In this document: one piece after another, positions 31,717 to 40,754 of the stretch
How positions within the stretch are numbered: position 1 is the first letter of the stretch
Layout of the letters: each line of letters opens with the position of its first letter
Assembly: GCF_030687495.1 (NCBI RefSeq)
Contig: NZ_CP117435.1
Span: forward strand, 2,484,501 to 2,548,500
DNA: 64,000 bases
Source: Pseudomonas sp. FP453
Lineage (GTDB): Bacteria; Pseudomonadota; Gammaproteobacteria; Pseudomonadales; Pseudomonadaceae
Direction: 5' to 3'
The notes under the pieces: model-generated
What the model was told of the DNA's origin: nothing
Database searches by the model: none
The model's input: only the letters and a program-made list of their open reading frames with translations
Program-made: the position numbers and the translations under genes

Positions 31717-34128
31717 TTAGAAGTTGTAGCGGGTGGTGACCATGAAGTTGCGCGGGTCGCCAGGGTAGGCGGAGTCATAGAAACCGATGTTGGTGTAGTA
31801 GTTCTTGTCGAACACGTTGTTGACGTTGACGCTCGCCGACAGGTTCTTGGTGATCTGGTAGCGGGCCATCAGGTCAACCAGCCAGTACGGGTCTTGGGTG
31901 AGGATTTCGGAGCGGCGCAGGCCAGAGTTGCGGATCGACTTCCAACCCTCGCTCTGCCAGCGTGCGCCACCGCCGATGGTCAGTTTGTCCAGCGGGCCGG
32001 TGAGCTTGTAGGTGGTGTAGAGGTTGACCTGGTCTTCCGGTTCCCAGGTGGAGATCTTGTTGCCGCTGTCGTCACGAGCCACCTTGTGCGTGTAACCCGC
32101 CTGCAACTGCCAGCCGGTGGCGATTTCGCCGGAGATTTCCGCTTCGTAGCCCTTGGTCTTGGACTTGATGCCGTAGTACGGCGAGTCGTTGATCAGGCTC
32201 GCACCCTCAGAAGTATCGAGTTCCGGCCGGTTGGTCTCGTGCACTTCGAAGTAGGCGAGGCTGGTGTTCAGGGCGCCGTTGAAGAACTCGCCCTTGATAC
32301 CGACTTCGTAGTTTTTGCCTTCATCCGGTTCGAGCATCTGGTCGTTGCGGTCGCGGTAGTCGGTCTGCGGCTGGAAGATCTCGGTGTAGCTGGTGTAGGC
32401 GGTGAAGTTGTCGTTCAGGTCGTAGGTCAGGCCGGCATACGGCACGACTTTGCCACTTTCGGTAGAGCGGCTGGTGCCAGTGACCTGGTAGTTGGCCAGG
32501 CGCGCGCCGAGCAGCAGGTGCATTTCGTCGGTCAGGCTGAAACGGCTGGTGACGTAGCTGCCGGTCTGGCGGCTGGTCTGGTCGAGGACGCGGGTGAGGT
32601 ACCACGCCGGTTCCGGAATGTTGCCGTTCCAGTTGTAGAAGTCCGCAGAGTTGGTGCCCGGCGCAAAGGTGGCGTCGTAGCTCTTGCCTTTCCATTTGCT
32701 GATGGAGACGGACTGGCCCACCACCAGTTCGTGTTCGCGGCCAAACAGTTCAAACGGCCCGGTGGCGTAGCCATCCAGGCTGTCGCTGGTGGTTTCGCCG
32801 ACGTGTTTACGTGCGTAAAGCGAGCTTTGGTTGCCTCGATCCTGGGACAGGGCGGCCAGCGGCGCGTGGTAGCCGTTGATCTGGTGGTTGTACTGGCCTT
32901 TGGCGACCCAGCCATTGCTGAAGTTGTGTTCCAGGGTGGCGAAGGCGGTGCGGGTGTACTGCGCCCACGAACCCCATTTCGGCCCGTTGTTGAACGAGCG
33001 TGGCAAGTCCAGTTCTTTGCCTTCGGCGTCGAAGATCATGCGGCTGCCGGTCCAGCTGGAACCTTTGGGGTCGCTGTCCTGGTAGTCGGCGCCGACGGTC
33101 AGCAGGGTGTCTTCGTCGAGGTCGGCTTCAAGAATCCCGTAGAACACACTGGTCTTGCGCGTGTAGTGGTCGAGGAACGAGTGCTTGTCGTTGTAGGCCG
33201 CGACCGCACGCGCACGGATGTTGCCGGATTCGGTCAACGGGCCGCTGACGTCGATCTGCGAGCGGTAGTTGTCCCAGGAGCCGGCGCCGAGTTCGATGTT
33301 GCCCTGGAACTCGGCGGTCGGTTTCTTGCGGATCAGGTTGAGCGTGCCGCCCACGCCGCCGGCGCCAGTGAGCAGGCCGGTGGCGCCCTTGAGCACCTCG
33401 ACGCGGTCGTAGAGGGCCATGTCGGTAAGGGTCTGGCCGGCGGAGTACTGGGCGTCACGCAGGGTCGGGATGCCATCGTACTGGAAGGTGTTGATGGAGA
33501 AGCCGCGCGAGTAGTAGTTGGTGCGCTCGCTGTCATAGGTCGACACAGTAATGCCGGGCGTATGACGCATCACGTCGTCAATCGAGTTGAGAGCAAAGTC
33601 GTCCATGGCCTGGCGGGTGACCACGGAGATCGATTGCGGCGTCTCCCGTGGGGTCAGTACCAGGCGCGTTGCAGTGGCGATGGTGCCCGGCGTGTAGGAA
33701 CCGGTGCCTTCGGTCACGGTGCCGAGTTGGTTGGCGGTCACCTGGGTCGCGCCCAGCTCCATGCCGGAAGCGGCATGGGCGCTGATGCTGATGGTGTTGC
33801 CTTGCAGGCCGTAACCGACACCGGTGCCCTTGAGCAGGCTGGTGATGGCGCGGTCCGGGTCGAGCTTGCCCTTGACGGCATTGCTGCGCTTGCCTTCCAC
33901 GTCGGTCGGGCTGTACAGCACTTGCAGGTTGGTCTGGCGACCGAATTCTTGCAGTGCGCTCCCCAGGGGCTGGGCCGGAACGTCGATCTCAAGTTCCTGT
34001 GCCTGCACATAGCCAGCAATCGGCAGCGACACGGCCAGGGCCAGCGCGCTGGGCAACAGGTTGAAGTGCAGGGCCCGGCGCATGGACAGCGCTTTGCTCA
34101 GGGGGCTCAGACCGAGTCGTACTGACAT
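31717..34128 (-). CDS. fpvA: Ferripyoverdine TonB-dependent outer-membrane receptor with signalling domain
   Basis: It imports the ferric pyoverdine made by the neighbouring synthetases and signals uptake to an anti-sigma factor. The 803-residue protein has a signal peptide cut near residue 43 (VQA-QELEID), then an STN signalling domain (about 44-120), a plug domain (RETPQSISVVTRQAMDD, about 155-280) and a 22-strand barrel ending in the outer-membrane motif NFMVTTRYNF with terminal Phe. The STN domain marks it as a transducer of the FpvA/FpvR type. The ribosome site AGAGAAAG precedes the ATG; an internal ATG 15 codons later is possible. The pvdE-fpvA order is the usual one in pyoverdine loci. 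Neither fpvR nor a fpvI/pvdS sigma gene lies in the window. Confidence 0.93.
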   Translation of the reverse strand: MSVRLGLSPLSKALSMRRALHFNLLPSALALAVSLPIAGYVQAQELEIDVPAQPLGSALQEFGRQTNLQVLYSPTDVEGKRSNAVKGKLDPDRAITSLLKGTGVGYGLQGNTISISAHAASGMELGATQVTANQLGTVTEGTGSYTPGTIATATRLVLTPRETPQSISVVTRQAMDDFALNSIDDVMRHTPGITVSTYDSERTNYYSRGFSINTFQYDGIPTLRDAQYSAGQTLTDMALYDRVEVLKGATGLLTGAGGVGGTLNLIRKKPTAEFQGNIELGAGSWDNYRSQIDVSGPLTESGNIRARAVAAYNDKHSFLDHYTRKTSVFYGILEADLDEDTLLTVGADYQDSDPKGSSWTGSRMIFDAEGKELDLPRSFNNGPKWGSWAQYTRTAFATLEHNFSNGWVAKGQYNHQINGYHAPLAALSQDRGNQSSLYARKHVGETTSDSLDGYATGPFELFGREHELVVGQSVSISKWKGKSYDATFAPGTNSADFYNWNGNIPEPAWYLTRVLDQTSRQTGSYVTSRFSLTDEMHLLLGARLANYQVTGTSRSTESGKVVPYAGLTYDLNDNFTAYTSYTEIFQPQTDYRDRNDQMLEPDEGKNYEVGIKGEFFNGALNTSLAYFEVHETNRPELDTSEGASLINDSPYYGIKSKTKGYEAEISGEIATGWQLQAGYTHKVARDDSGNKISTWEPEDQVNLYTTYKLTGPLDKLTIGGGARWQSEGWKSIRNSGLRRSEILTQDPYWLVDLMARYQITKNLSASVNVNNVFDKNYYTNIGFYDSAYPGDPRNFMVTTRYNF

Positions 34129-34160
34129 GAATGCTTTCTCTTCTATGTTTTAGTGGGCAG

Positions 34161-34193
34161 ATTATAGATGTTTATTGAGTTAGATTCTCATTA
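34161..34193 (-). promoter_or_regulatory. fpvA promoter: sigma70-like -10 and candidate Fur box
   Basis: On the minus strand a perfect TATAAT lies at 34166-34161. Just upstream is TAATGAGAATCTAACTCAA (34193-34175), which resembles the Fur 19-mer in its first half (TAATGA.AATC) and more loosely in the second. The Fur-like site covers where a -35 would lie, as expected for iron repression. I saw no TAAAT-N16-CGT box in this gap. Confidence 0.55.
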
Positions 34194-34237
34194 CCACTAG
34201 TGAGACGTTCCTACTTGGAGAAACCGGAAAACTTTTT

Positions 34238-35890
34238 TCACGCCGGCTCCATTTCGTGCACCACTTTGCCCGCGCGCAGGCGTACCAACTGGTCGGCGAT
34301 GTCGAAATAGCGGTCGTCGTGGCTGATCACGATGATGGTCTTGCCCAGGCGCTTGAGGTCCGGCAGCAGCTCGGTGTAGAAAATCTTGCGGAAGGCCGGG
34401 TCCTGGTCGGCGGCCCATTCGTCGAACACCAGCACCGGGCGTTCTTCGAGCCAGGCGTTGACCAGCGCCAGGCGCTTGCGCTGGCCGGTGGACAGGTCGG
34501 TGGTGCTGAACACGCCGTCCTTGACGCTGACCTTGTGCGCAATTTCCAGGCGCTCCAGGTATTTGGTCGCACTGTCCAGCGACTGCGTGGCGCTGCCTTG
34601 CACCAGGTCATCGAACAGGTAGTAGTCGGCAAACACGGTAGTGAACAACTGGCGGTAGTCGTCGCGCACCGGGTCGGTCACGGTGTCGCCATTGAGGCGG
34701 ATTTCCCCGGCCTGGGGTTGATACAAGCCAAGCAGCAGCTTGATCAGGGTGGTCTTGCCGCAACCGTTTTCGCCGACGATAAACACGATATCGCCCTGCT
34801 TGATGCTCAGGTTGATCGGCCCCAGGTGGAACGGCTCGCTGCCTTCCACCGGCGGCGGGCTGTAGCTCACGCCGCGCAGTTCCAGGCTGTGCACCTGCGG
34901 GTGCGGGGCTTCGCTGGCGTCCATCAGCAAGTGCGGTTCCGGCGATGAGAACCGGTCGGCCAGTTCGGTGATGCGCGCAAAGGCGATGCGCGCCTTGCCG
35001 ATGATCGGCAGGTAACCCACCACATGTTCCAGCGGGCCTTTCATGTACAGCAGCACCAGCACGAAACCGGTGATCACCGCCGGATCCGGGTTGGGGCTGT
35101 AGGCCTGCAGGGCGAGGGCCAGGCCAATGACCACGAAGAACAGCATCGAGCCAAAGGTCTTGGCGACGATGTAGATGTTCACCGAACGCACCTGGATATC
35201 GCTGATCCGGTCGGCGGTTTCCTGGATGCGGTGGGTGTTCATGCGGTAGCGTCGTGGCCGGTGGATACGCAGTTCCTTGGCCCCCGAGGCGATTGCCGAG
35301 TAGTAGCGTTGCAGTTCGTCTTCGAGGTCGCGGGCTTCGTCAAAGCCACGAATGCCCTTGGCCCCGGCGATGAACTGCACGCTGCAACCAATGGCGATGG
35401 CGACAATCATCAGCAGGAACATCGGCACCGACAGGTACGCCAGGTAGCCCAGGCAGCCGAGGGTCACGGTGGTGGCGATGGCCAGCGGGGTGAAGGCGAA
35501 GGAGAAATCGCTGATGGTGTCGACGTCGTGGGTCAGCACCGGAATCAGGCGGTGGGAGCGATAGCGTTCGATCTGTTCGATGGGCGCCGACAGCACCTTC
35601 TCACCCAGCTCCTTGCGCAACGCCGCGATGATGCGCTGGCCGACATAGTTGGTGCCGATGTCGGACACAATCGAACTGGTCAGGGCCAGCACACACAGGG
35701 CGGCAAACGTCAGCACCACGCCCTGGGTCATGCCGGTGGAGGAGTGCAGGGCGTTGTTGATGGTGGCCAGCAAGAAGGTGATGGCCAGGCCACCCGCCAT
35801 GCCCAGGGCGACGGACACCGTCACCAGGGTTCGAAAGGGTCTGAGCAATGCGAGCAGACCATTGAAGGCGCCGCGCTTGGGGTCGGTCAT
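34238..35890 (-). CDS. pvdE: Pyoverdine precursor ABC exporter
   Basis: This inner-membrane ABC transporter, known in P. aeruginosa to move the acylated ferribactin precursor to the periplasm, has 550 residues. About six N-terminal membrane helices (residues 20-310) are fused to a nucleotide-binding domain with Walker A GENGCGKTT, signature LSTGQRKR, Walker B VLVFDEWAADQDP and switch His in VISHDD. The ATG at 35890 follows a GGGAAG ribosome site; the longer in-frame start 13 codons upstream is less likely. A perfect PvdS box lies 59 bp upstream. fpvA follows on the same strand after 109 bp but has its own promoter. Confidence 0.95.
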   Translation of the reverse strand: MTDPKRGAFNGLLALLRPFRTLVTVSVALGMAGGLAITFLLATINNALHSSTGMTQGVVLTFAALCVLALTSSIVSDIGTNYVGQRIIAALRKELGEKVLSAPIEQIERYRSHRLIPVLTHDVDTISDFSFAFTPLAIATTVTLGCLGYLAYLSVPMFLLMIVAIAIGCSVQFIAGAKGIRGFDEARDLEDELQRYYSAIASGAKELRIHRPRRYRMNTHRIQETADRISDIQVRSVNIYIVAKTFGSMLFFVVIGLALALQAYSPNPDPAVITGFVLVLLYMKGPLEHVVGYLPIIGKARIAFARITELADRFSSPEPHLLMDASEAPHPQVHSLELRGVSYSPPPVEGSEPFHLGPINLSIKQGDIVFIVGENGCGKTTLIKLLLGLYQPQAGEIRLNGDTVTDPVRDDYRQLFTTVFADYYLFDDLVQGSATQSLDSATKYLERLEIAHKVSVKDGVFSTTDLSTGQRKRLALVNAWLEERPVLVFDEWAADQDPAFRKIFYTELLPDLKRLGKTIIVISHDDRYFDIADQLVRLRAGKVVHEMEPA

Positions 35891-35948
35891 AAATACTTCC
35901 CGGAGAGTGAATAGAGGGGCTGGGCACACAGACCCTTACCCATGACAA

Positions 35949-35972
35949 ACGAAGCATCGCGGCGAGTATTTA
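35949..35972 (-). promoter_or_regulatory. PvdS iron-starvation box of pvdE
   Basis: Read on the minus strand this is a perfect TAAAT (35972-35968), 16 bases, CGT (35951-35949), the established target of the extracytoplasmic sigma factor PvdS. It is only 31 bp from the divergent pvdF box. Confidence 0.9.
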
Positions 35973-36003
35973 GCGCGGCGTGCCCGGCGGTGGCCGGCGT
36001 GGA

Positions 36004-36027
36004 TAAATTGGCGGCGCGCTGGTTCGT
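36004..36027 (+). promoter_or_regulatory. PvdS iron-starvation box of pvdF
   Basis: A perfect TAAAT (36004-36008), 16 bases, CGT (36025-36027), lies 62 bp before the pvdF ATG. Confidence 0.9.
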
Positions 36028-36089
36028 TCTTGTGGTGTAGGCGCACGCGTACCGACGCAGCGCGCAGTCCATCCAGCGAGAGCGAAACA

Positions 36090-36914
36090 ATGACGAAAAA
36101 GAATCTGGTGTACGTGTGGTCCCTGAGAAACGCCGCCGCCGACAAGGCCGGGCAGCCGGTGGCCTACAAGGATCACGAGCGTTATATGAAGTCGGTGCTG
36201 GAGTTCCTCGCGGGTTCGCTGAACGACACGCCGCTGGGCGAGGCCTACAACCTGGTCGGCGTGGTGTACGACGATGACGAGCAGAATCCACGGGACCAGC
36301 AACTGGTCAAGGATTACGGGTTTGCCTACCAACCTGGCCGCCAATGGCTGTACCCGGCGGAACTGCGGGTGCAGGGCAAGCTGGTCAACGACCTGCTGCT
36401 GAGCGTGCCATCCACCTATCGCCGCCTGCCACGGGGCAGTGCGGAACACATCGCTGGCAAGCAGGACTTCGAACGCCGCCTGCATGACACGCTGGTGGAA
36501 TTGAAGGCTGACATCGTGGTGCTGGATGGCCTGCTGGTGATCCTCGATGAACTGGTGCGGCCGGGTGCACCGTTTGCGCGGCGCATCATGAACATTCACC
36601 CCGGTATTACCCGCATCGAATCGCCCTACGAGCGTCGCGGCGCGTATGCCACGTGGAATGCGCTGTACGGCGCGCGCGGGTTGACGGTGACGGATTGGGC
36701 GACCAAGGCCACCACGCCGTCGGAGCCGCTGTACCTCACCGGTGCATCGTTTCATTACGTGGATAACGGCATTGATTCGGGGGAGGTGTTTCACGACGTG
36801 TTGAAGACGGAGATTTCGCCTGAAGACACGATTCTTGAGCTGCGCTGGAACAACTTCAATAACAGCTTGTTCCCGGCGTTGCATGAGGGGTTGGGGCTGT
36901 TGGCAAAAATCTAA
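36090..36914 (+). CDS. pvdF: N5-hydroxyornithine transformylase
   Basis: It transfers a formyl group from N10-formyltetrahydrofolate to N5-hydroxyornithine, giving the formyl-hydroxyornithine used by module 3 of pvdI and module 2 of pvdJ. The 274-residue protein begins MTKKNLVYVWSLRNAAADKAG, very like P. aeruginosa PvdF. The formyltransferase core is visible as RIMNIHPGITRIESPYERRGAYA, with the Asn-x-His pair of the family, and later GASFHYVDNGIDSGEV. The ATG at 36090 is the first sensible start after the PvdS box. Its presence agrees with the predicted substrates and argues against acetyl-hydroxyornithine. The upstream step, PvdA hydroxylase, is not in the window. Confidence 0.95.
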   Translation: MTKKNLVYVWSLRNAAADKAGQPVAYKDHERYMKSVLEFLAGSLNDTPLGEAYNLVGVVYDDDEQNPRDQQLVKDYGFAYQPGRQWLYPAELRVQGKLVNDLLLSVPSTYRRLPRGSAEHIAGKQDFERRLHDTLVELKADIVVLDGLLVILDELVRPGAPFARRIMNIHPGITRIESPYERRGAYATWNALYGARGLTVTDWATKATTPSEPLYLTGASFHYVDNGIDSGEVFHDVLKTEISPEDTILELRWNNFNNSLFPALHEGLGLLAKI

Positions 36915-36933
36915 AGCGCACACCGATCAAAAA

Positions 36934-37022
36934 TGTGGGAGCTGGCTTGCCTGCGATAGCGGTGGGCCAGTTTGCACATAAATCACTGATAGACCGCTAT
37001 CGCAGGCAAGCCAGCTCCCACA
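36934..37022. repeat. Inverted pair of REP elements (BIME) between pvdF and pvdO
   Basis: GTGGGAGCTGGCTTGCCTGC at 36935-36954 is mirrored at about 36999-37020, with GATAGCGGT / ACCGCTATC inside, so the two can form a long hairpin. A further partial copy (AGCCAGCTCCCACA) follows to about 37040. It fills the gap between two convergent genes and probably separates their transcripts. Confidence 0.85.
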
Positions 37023-37071
37023 AAAGCCAGCTCCCACATGGGCTGGCTCTCACATTGGGATGTTCAGTGCT

Positions 37072-37944
37072 TCAGAGTTCGCGCACTACACGAAAACCAA
37101 TCCAATCCCCCCGCGTCTGCGGGTAGATATTGTTGCGGTTGCCCGAGCGCGAAAACACCGGCGCTTCGCCCCAGTCATTGCCGCGAATGATATAGGCCTC
37201 GCACGTCTGCTCCGACCAGGCACTGCCATCGGTCGGCGCGCCCACATAGTTCTCGTGGTAGCAGTCGGCAACCCGTTCATAGACGTTGCCGTGCATGTCA
37301 TACAGGCCAAACCCATTCGGTGCGTAGCTGCCCACCGGCGAGGAATAGCTGTAGCCGTCCGCCGGGCCGTAGGTGTTGGCGTGCTCGGCGATGCTGTAGC
37401 CCTTGCCCGCGTCAAACGGGAACGGGAAGGGCCCCTTGGTCCCGGCACGCGCGGCGTATTCGCGCTGGGCTTCGCTGACCATGTGGTACTGCTGGCCGGT
37501 CTTTTTTGACAGCCAGCTGACGTACTGCTTGATGTCGTCCATGTCCATGCACACCGCCGGCTGGCGCGGCCCTTGCGGGTAGCGGGGTTTGCTGGCGATG
37601 CATTCGCGGCCGGGGCGGGTGTCGCCGTTGGCGATCTTCACGCCGGTCTGGCGCACGTAGCTGTCCCATTCGCCGGCGGTGATATGGAAGCGGCTCATGG
37701 CGAAGGGCTTGGCGAAGGTCACGTCGTGCATCGGGCCTTCGTCGGGCTCGCGGCCGACTTCATCCTCGGGCGTGCCCATGGTGAAGGTGCCGGCGGGCAG
37801 CACGACCATTTCCGGGCAGTCCTTGCAGTCCTTGAATACCTTGCCCGGCTGCGGCGTGGCGGCCTGGGCCAGGCCCGGCAACAGGGCGCCGCACAGGGTC
37901 GCCAGCGTCAGGGCGGCCAGGGGTTTGAGTCGGGATGGAATCAT
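37072..37944 (-). CDS. pvdO: Periplasmic pyoverdine maturation protein of the FGE-sulfatase fold
   Basis: It is needed for the last oxidation of the chromophore from dihydropyoverdine to pyoverdine in the periplasm (known for Pseudomonas PvdO). The 290-residue protein starts with a Sec signal peptide (LAALTLATLCGALLPGLAQA, cut near residue 28). Then comes a formylglycine-generating-enzyme-like domain: PEMVVLPAGTFTMGTPEDE, VSEAQREYAARAG, NGFGLYDMHGNVYERV, and the RGDWIGFRVV ending. The start has an AGAGG ribosome site. It is the last gene of pvdM-pvdN-pvdO, with 31 bp between the pvdN stop and this start. Confidence 0.95.
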   Translation of the reverse strand: MIPSRLKPLAALTLATLCGALLPGLAQAATPQPGKVFKDCKDCPEMVVLPAGTFTMGTPEDEVGREPDEGPMHDVTFAKPFAMSRFHITAGEWDSYVRQTGVKIANGDTRPGRECIASKPRYPQGPRQPAVCMDMDDIKQYVSWLSKKTGQQYHMVSEAQREYAARAGTKGPFPFPFDAGKGYSIAEHANTYGPADGYSYSSPVGSYAPNGFGLYDMHGNVYERVADCYHENYVGAPTDGSAWSEQTCEAYIIRGNDWGEAPVFSRSGNRNNIYPQTRGDWIGFRVVREL

Positions 37945-37975
37945 GTGGGCCTCTTGTCAAAAGGAAAAATGGACA

Positions 37976-39244
37976 TCACAGCAGTGGGCTCAGCAGGGCC
38001 ATGAAACGCTGGATCTCGTCGGAGGAATTGAGCAGGCCAGGCGCGGTGCGGATCACCGGGCCGGCGTCGCGGTTCACCGCATCGATGACCACGCGCTGTT
38101 TCATCAGGTCATCGGCGATGTCGTTGCTGTCCCGGTCCTTGACCCGGAAGAAGGTGAAGCCGGCCGACAGTTCAGGGCTGCGTGGCGTGACCAGTTCGAT
38201 CTGCGGGTGGGCCAGCAGGTGCTCTTTCAGCTCGCTGTTGAGGGCATGGATGCGCGCCTGCACCGGCGCCTTGCCCAGTTGCAGGTGCAGCTTGAAGGCC
38301 TCATCCGCCGCCCAGCGATGTTCGAACGCATGGAAGCCGCCGGGCGTCATGGTGGTGGCGAAATTGGTGTCTTCGGAGAAGGTCGGCACCATCGGCGTGA
38401 CGTATTTGTTCTCGCTGTCGCGGGCGCAGACCAGCCCGGTGCCGCGTGGGCCGAACATCCACTTGTGGGTGCCAGCGATAAAGAAGTCGCAGTGCATGTC
38501 CGGGAAATCGAGGTTTTCCACGCCAAAGCCATGCACGCCATCGACCACGTAGAGGATGCGGTCGTTGTCATCGCGGTGGCGGTTGTGTTCATTGACCAGT
38601 TGGCCGATCTCGCCGATGGGCAGCTTCACGCCGCTGCCGGACTGCACCCAGGTCATGCCCAGCACGCGGGTGTTGGGGCGGATGTTGCGCTGGATATTGC
38701 CGAGCACTTCGTCGGCCGAGACGCGGTTGGCGCTCTCGAACAGCTGGAACCGGCGCACCTGGGTGCCTTGCTTGCGCACGCGAAAATCCAGCACGTTCTG
38801 GGTCGCATAGTGCTCGTGCACGGTGGTGAGGATTTCCTGGTCGGCGCGCAGTTGGATGCCGCCGTAGATCATCGCCAGGCCCTCGGAGGTACTGCCGGTG
38901 AGGGCGATCTGCGCGGGTGCGGCCTTTAGATAACGGCCGGCCCATTCGCGCACCTGGCCTTCGCGTTTCCAGGTTTCCTCCAGGCCCCAATCCATCGCCA
39001 GCCCGGGGTTGTGGTCGATCTGCTGGCGGTAGCGTTCAATGGCGTCACGCACCGGTTTTGGGTGCGACGCGACGAGGAAGTTGGAGAAGTGCAGGTAACT
39101 CGGGTCCTGGTTGAATAGCTGCTTGAGGTCCGTCCATGGATTATTTGTCGCAGGCGCGGCAGTGGCAGCCAGTGCCTCGGGCAGCAGCGGCAGGCTGGCG
39201 GCAAAGACGCCGGCCTGCTTGAGAAACGTACGGCGGTCGGTCAT
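37976..39244 (-). CDS. pvdN: Periplasmic PLP-dependent side-chain modifying enzyme
   Basis: It converts the glutamate side group on the pyoverdine chromophore to succinamide (established for Pseudomonas PvdN). The 422-residue protein begins with a twin-arginine signal, DRRTFLKQAG, so it is exported folded with its cofactor. The fold-type I, class V aminotransferase core is visible: GSTSEGLAMIYGG, VDGVHGFG and AGTHKWMFGPRGTG, where the Lys is the expected PLP anchor. The gap to pvdM is 18 bp, so the two are probably co-transcribed from the pvdM PvdS box. Confidence 0.95.
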   Translation of the reverse strand: MTDRRTFLKQAGVFAASLPLLPEALAATAAPATNNPWTDLKQLFNQDPSYLHFSNFLVASHPKPVRDAIERYRQQIDHNPGLAMDWGLEETWKREGQVREWAGRYLKAAPAQIALTGSTSEGLAMIYGGIQLRADQEILTTVHEHYATQNVLDFRVRKQGTQVRRFQLFESANRVSADEVLGNIQRNIRPNTRVLGMTWVQSGSGVKLPIGEIGQLVNEHNRHRDDNDRILYVVDGVHGFGVENLDFPDMHCDFFIAGTHKWMFGPRGTGLVCARDSENKYVTPMVPTFSEDTNFATTMTPGGFHAFEHRWAADEAFKLHLQLGKAPVQARIHALNSELKEHLLAHPQIELVTPRSPELSAGFTFFRVKDRDSNDIADDLMKQRVVIDAVNRDAGPVIRTAPGLLNSSDEIQRFMALLSPLL

Positions 39245-39262
39245 GGACGTGCTTCTAGGTGA

Positions 39263-40618
39263 TTAGCGATTGGCCAAGGGCTTGGCGGCTTTTTGTACCT
39301 GGTCCCACACTCGCAGGAAGTTGCCTCCCCACAGCTTGGCGATATCGGCTTCGGAGTAGCCACGCTGGATCAGTTCGGCGGTGACGTTGCGCACCTCGCC
39401 GACGTTTTCCCAGCCGTCGATACCGCCGCCGTCGTTGAAGTCCGACGCGATGCCGACGTGATCGATGCCGATCTTGCGCACGGTGTAGTCGATGGCGTCG
39501 CCCCAATCCTTGAGGCTGGCCTTGGGTTCTTCCTCGAGGATGCCGTACAGGCCTTGGGCGTATTGGCCGAATTTCTGCCCGGGCCAGGCGGCGATGATTG
39601 CGTCGCCGGGCATCAAGGCCATGGCCAGGTTTGGCAGTGGCGGCAAGTCGAAACGCGCGCGCAGGGTGTTGAGCTTGTCCTGGGTCGGCTGGCTCAACGG
39701 GCGCAGGTACGCCGGGAAGCCGACGACTTGCACCACGCCGCCGCTGTGCTTGATCAGTTGCAGTTCCTTGTCGCTGAGGTTGCGCGGAATATCCACCGAC
39801 GCACGCGGTGCCGAGTGGGACGCGATCATCGGCGTGCGGCTCAATTGCGCCACCTGTTCCAGGGCCTTGGTCGACATCTGCGACACATCGATGATCACCC
39901 CCAGGTCATTGAGGCGGTGCACGGCTTGCTGGCCAATCGGCGACAAGCCGTCGAGGGCATCGGTGGAATCATTGAAAAACGGCAGCGGGCGCGACGAGTC
40001 GGACCAGGCGTTGTTGCCGATATAGCTGAAGCCGAACATGCGCATGCCGCGCGCCGCCCAGAAATCCAGCTGGTTCAGGTCATTGCCCAACGGATAGGCG
40101 TTGAGCATGCTGATAAAGATCGCGAACTTGCCTTCGCCATGCAGGCGGCGGAAGTCGTCCGGGGTGTAGGCGATGCCCACCTGGTTGGGAAAGTCGCGGA
40201 CCATGCCGGAGATGATCTTGTAGCGCACCTCCTGCTCGTGGCGGGCCTCTTCGACAAAACCCTCGGTGGGTTTGTGTGGCGCGTTTTCGCCGTTCCAGAT
40301 TTCCGGCCAGCCGAAGATGGTCAGCGCCGCGCCGGACAAGCGCCCGCGTGCCGCCTTGGCCAAGTCGAACTGGCCGCTGCCATCCTTGTCGGCCTCGCTG
40401 CCGACGCCGCCGAAATCCAGGGGCACGGTGATATGGCTGTCGAACGACAACAGGCGATCCTGCATCTCATTGGCCTGCTTGATCACCTCCAGCGGGTAGC
40501 CGGCGTTGCCCCTGAACCAGTGATCCCAGGCCAGGAAACCGGCCCCGGCGCCGATGGCCAGTGCCAGCGGCAAGCCGATGTACAGCGCCTTTTTCGAACG
40601 TGGTTTTGTCATTGCCAT
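39263..40618 (-). CDS. pvdM: Dipeptidase-like periplasmic pyoverdine maturation protein
   Basis: PvdM belongs to the renal-dipeptidase (M19) family and is required in the periplasm for ferribactin oxidation together with PvdP. The 451-residue protein has an N-terminal basic stretch and one hydrophobic signal/anchor segment (ALYIGLPLALAIGAGAGFLA). The M19 core follows, with DSHITVPLD, VIIDVSQMS, MIASHSAPR and GIDHVGIASDFNDGGG. An ATG two codons later (40612) has better spacing from the TGAG upstream, so the true start may be there. The PvdS box lies 35 bp upstream. Confidence 0.93.
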   Translation of the reverse strand: MAMTKPRSKKALYIGLPLALAIGAGAGFLAWDHWFRGNAGYPLEVIKQANEMQDRLLSFDSHITVPLDFGGVGSEADKDGSGQFDLAKAARGRLSGAALTIFGWPEIWNGENAPHKPTEGFVEEARHEQEVRYKIISGMVRDFPNQVGIAYTPDDFRRLHGEGKFAIFISMLNAYPLGNDLNQLDFWAARGMRMFGFSYIGNNAWSDSSRPLPFFNDSTDALDGLSPIGQQAVHRLNDLGVIIDVSQMSTKALEQVAQLSRTPMIASHSAPRASVDIPRNLSDKELQLIKHSGGVVQVVGFPAYLRPLSQPTQDKLNTLRARFDLPPLPNLAMALMPGDAIIAAWPGQKFGQYAQGLYGILEEEPKASLKDWGDAIDYTVRKIGIDHVGIASDFNDGGGIDGWENVGEVRNVTAELIQRGYSEADIAKLWGGNFLRVWDQVQKAAKPLANR

Positions 40619-40652
40619 CTCAGTCAGTTGCGGCCTTTGCTATCAGGGAAGA

Positions 40653-40676
40653 ACGAGCGCTGGGGGCAAAAATTTA
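40653..40676 (-). promoter_or_regulatory. PvdS iron-starvation box of pvdMNO
   Basis: On the minus strand it reads TAAAT (40676-40672), 16 bases, CGT (40655-40653), a perfect match 35 bp before pvdM. Confidence 0.9.
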
Positions 40677-40695
40677 GGCGCCAAAGGGCCCGCGG

Positions 40696-40719
40696 TAAAT
40701 TTCCCCGGCCAGCAAACGT
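40696..40719 (+). promoter_or_regulatory. PvdS iron-starvation box of pvdP
   Basis: TAAAT (40696-40700), 16 bases, CGT (40717-40719), a perfect match 35 bp before pvdP. It is back to back with the pvdM box, 19 bp apart. Confidence 0.9.
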
Positions 40720-40754
40720 TCTAGCTCTGATTAAGCCGTTTCCTAAGGTAGACA

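Noticed and set aside
31651-34125. 824-codon plus-strand frame opposite fpvA
   Set aside because: The minus strand encodes a complete TonB-dependent receptor with signal peptide and terminal Phe. The plus-strand reading is a Val/Gly/Ala-rich mirror.
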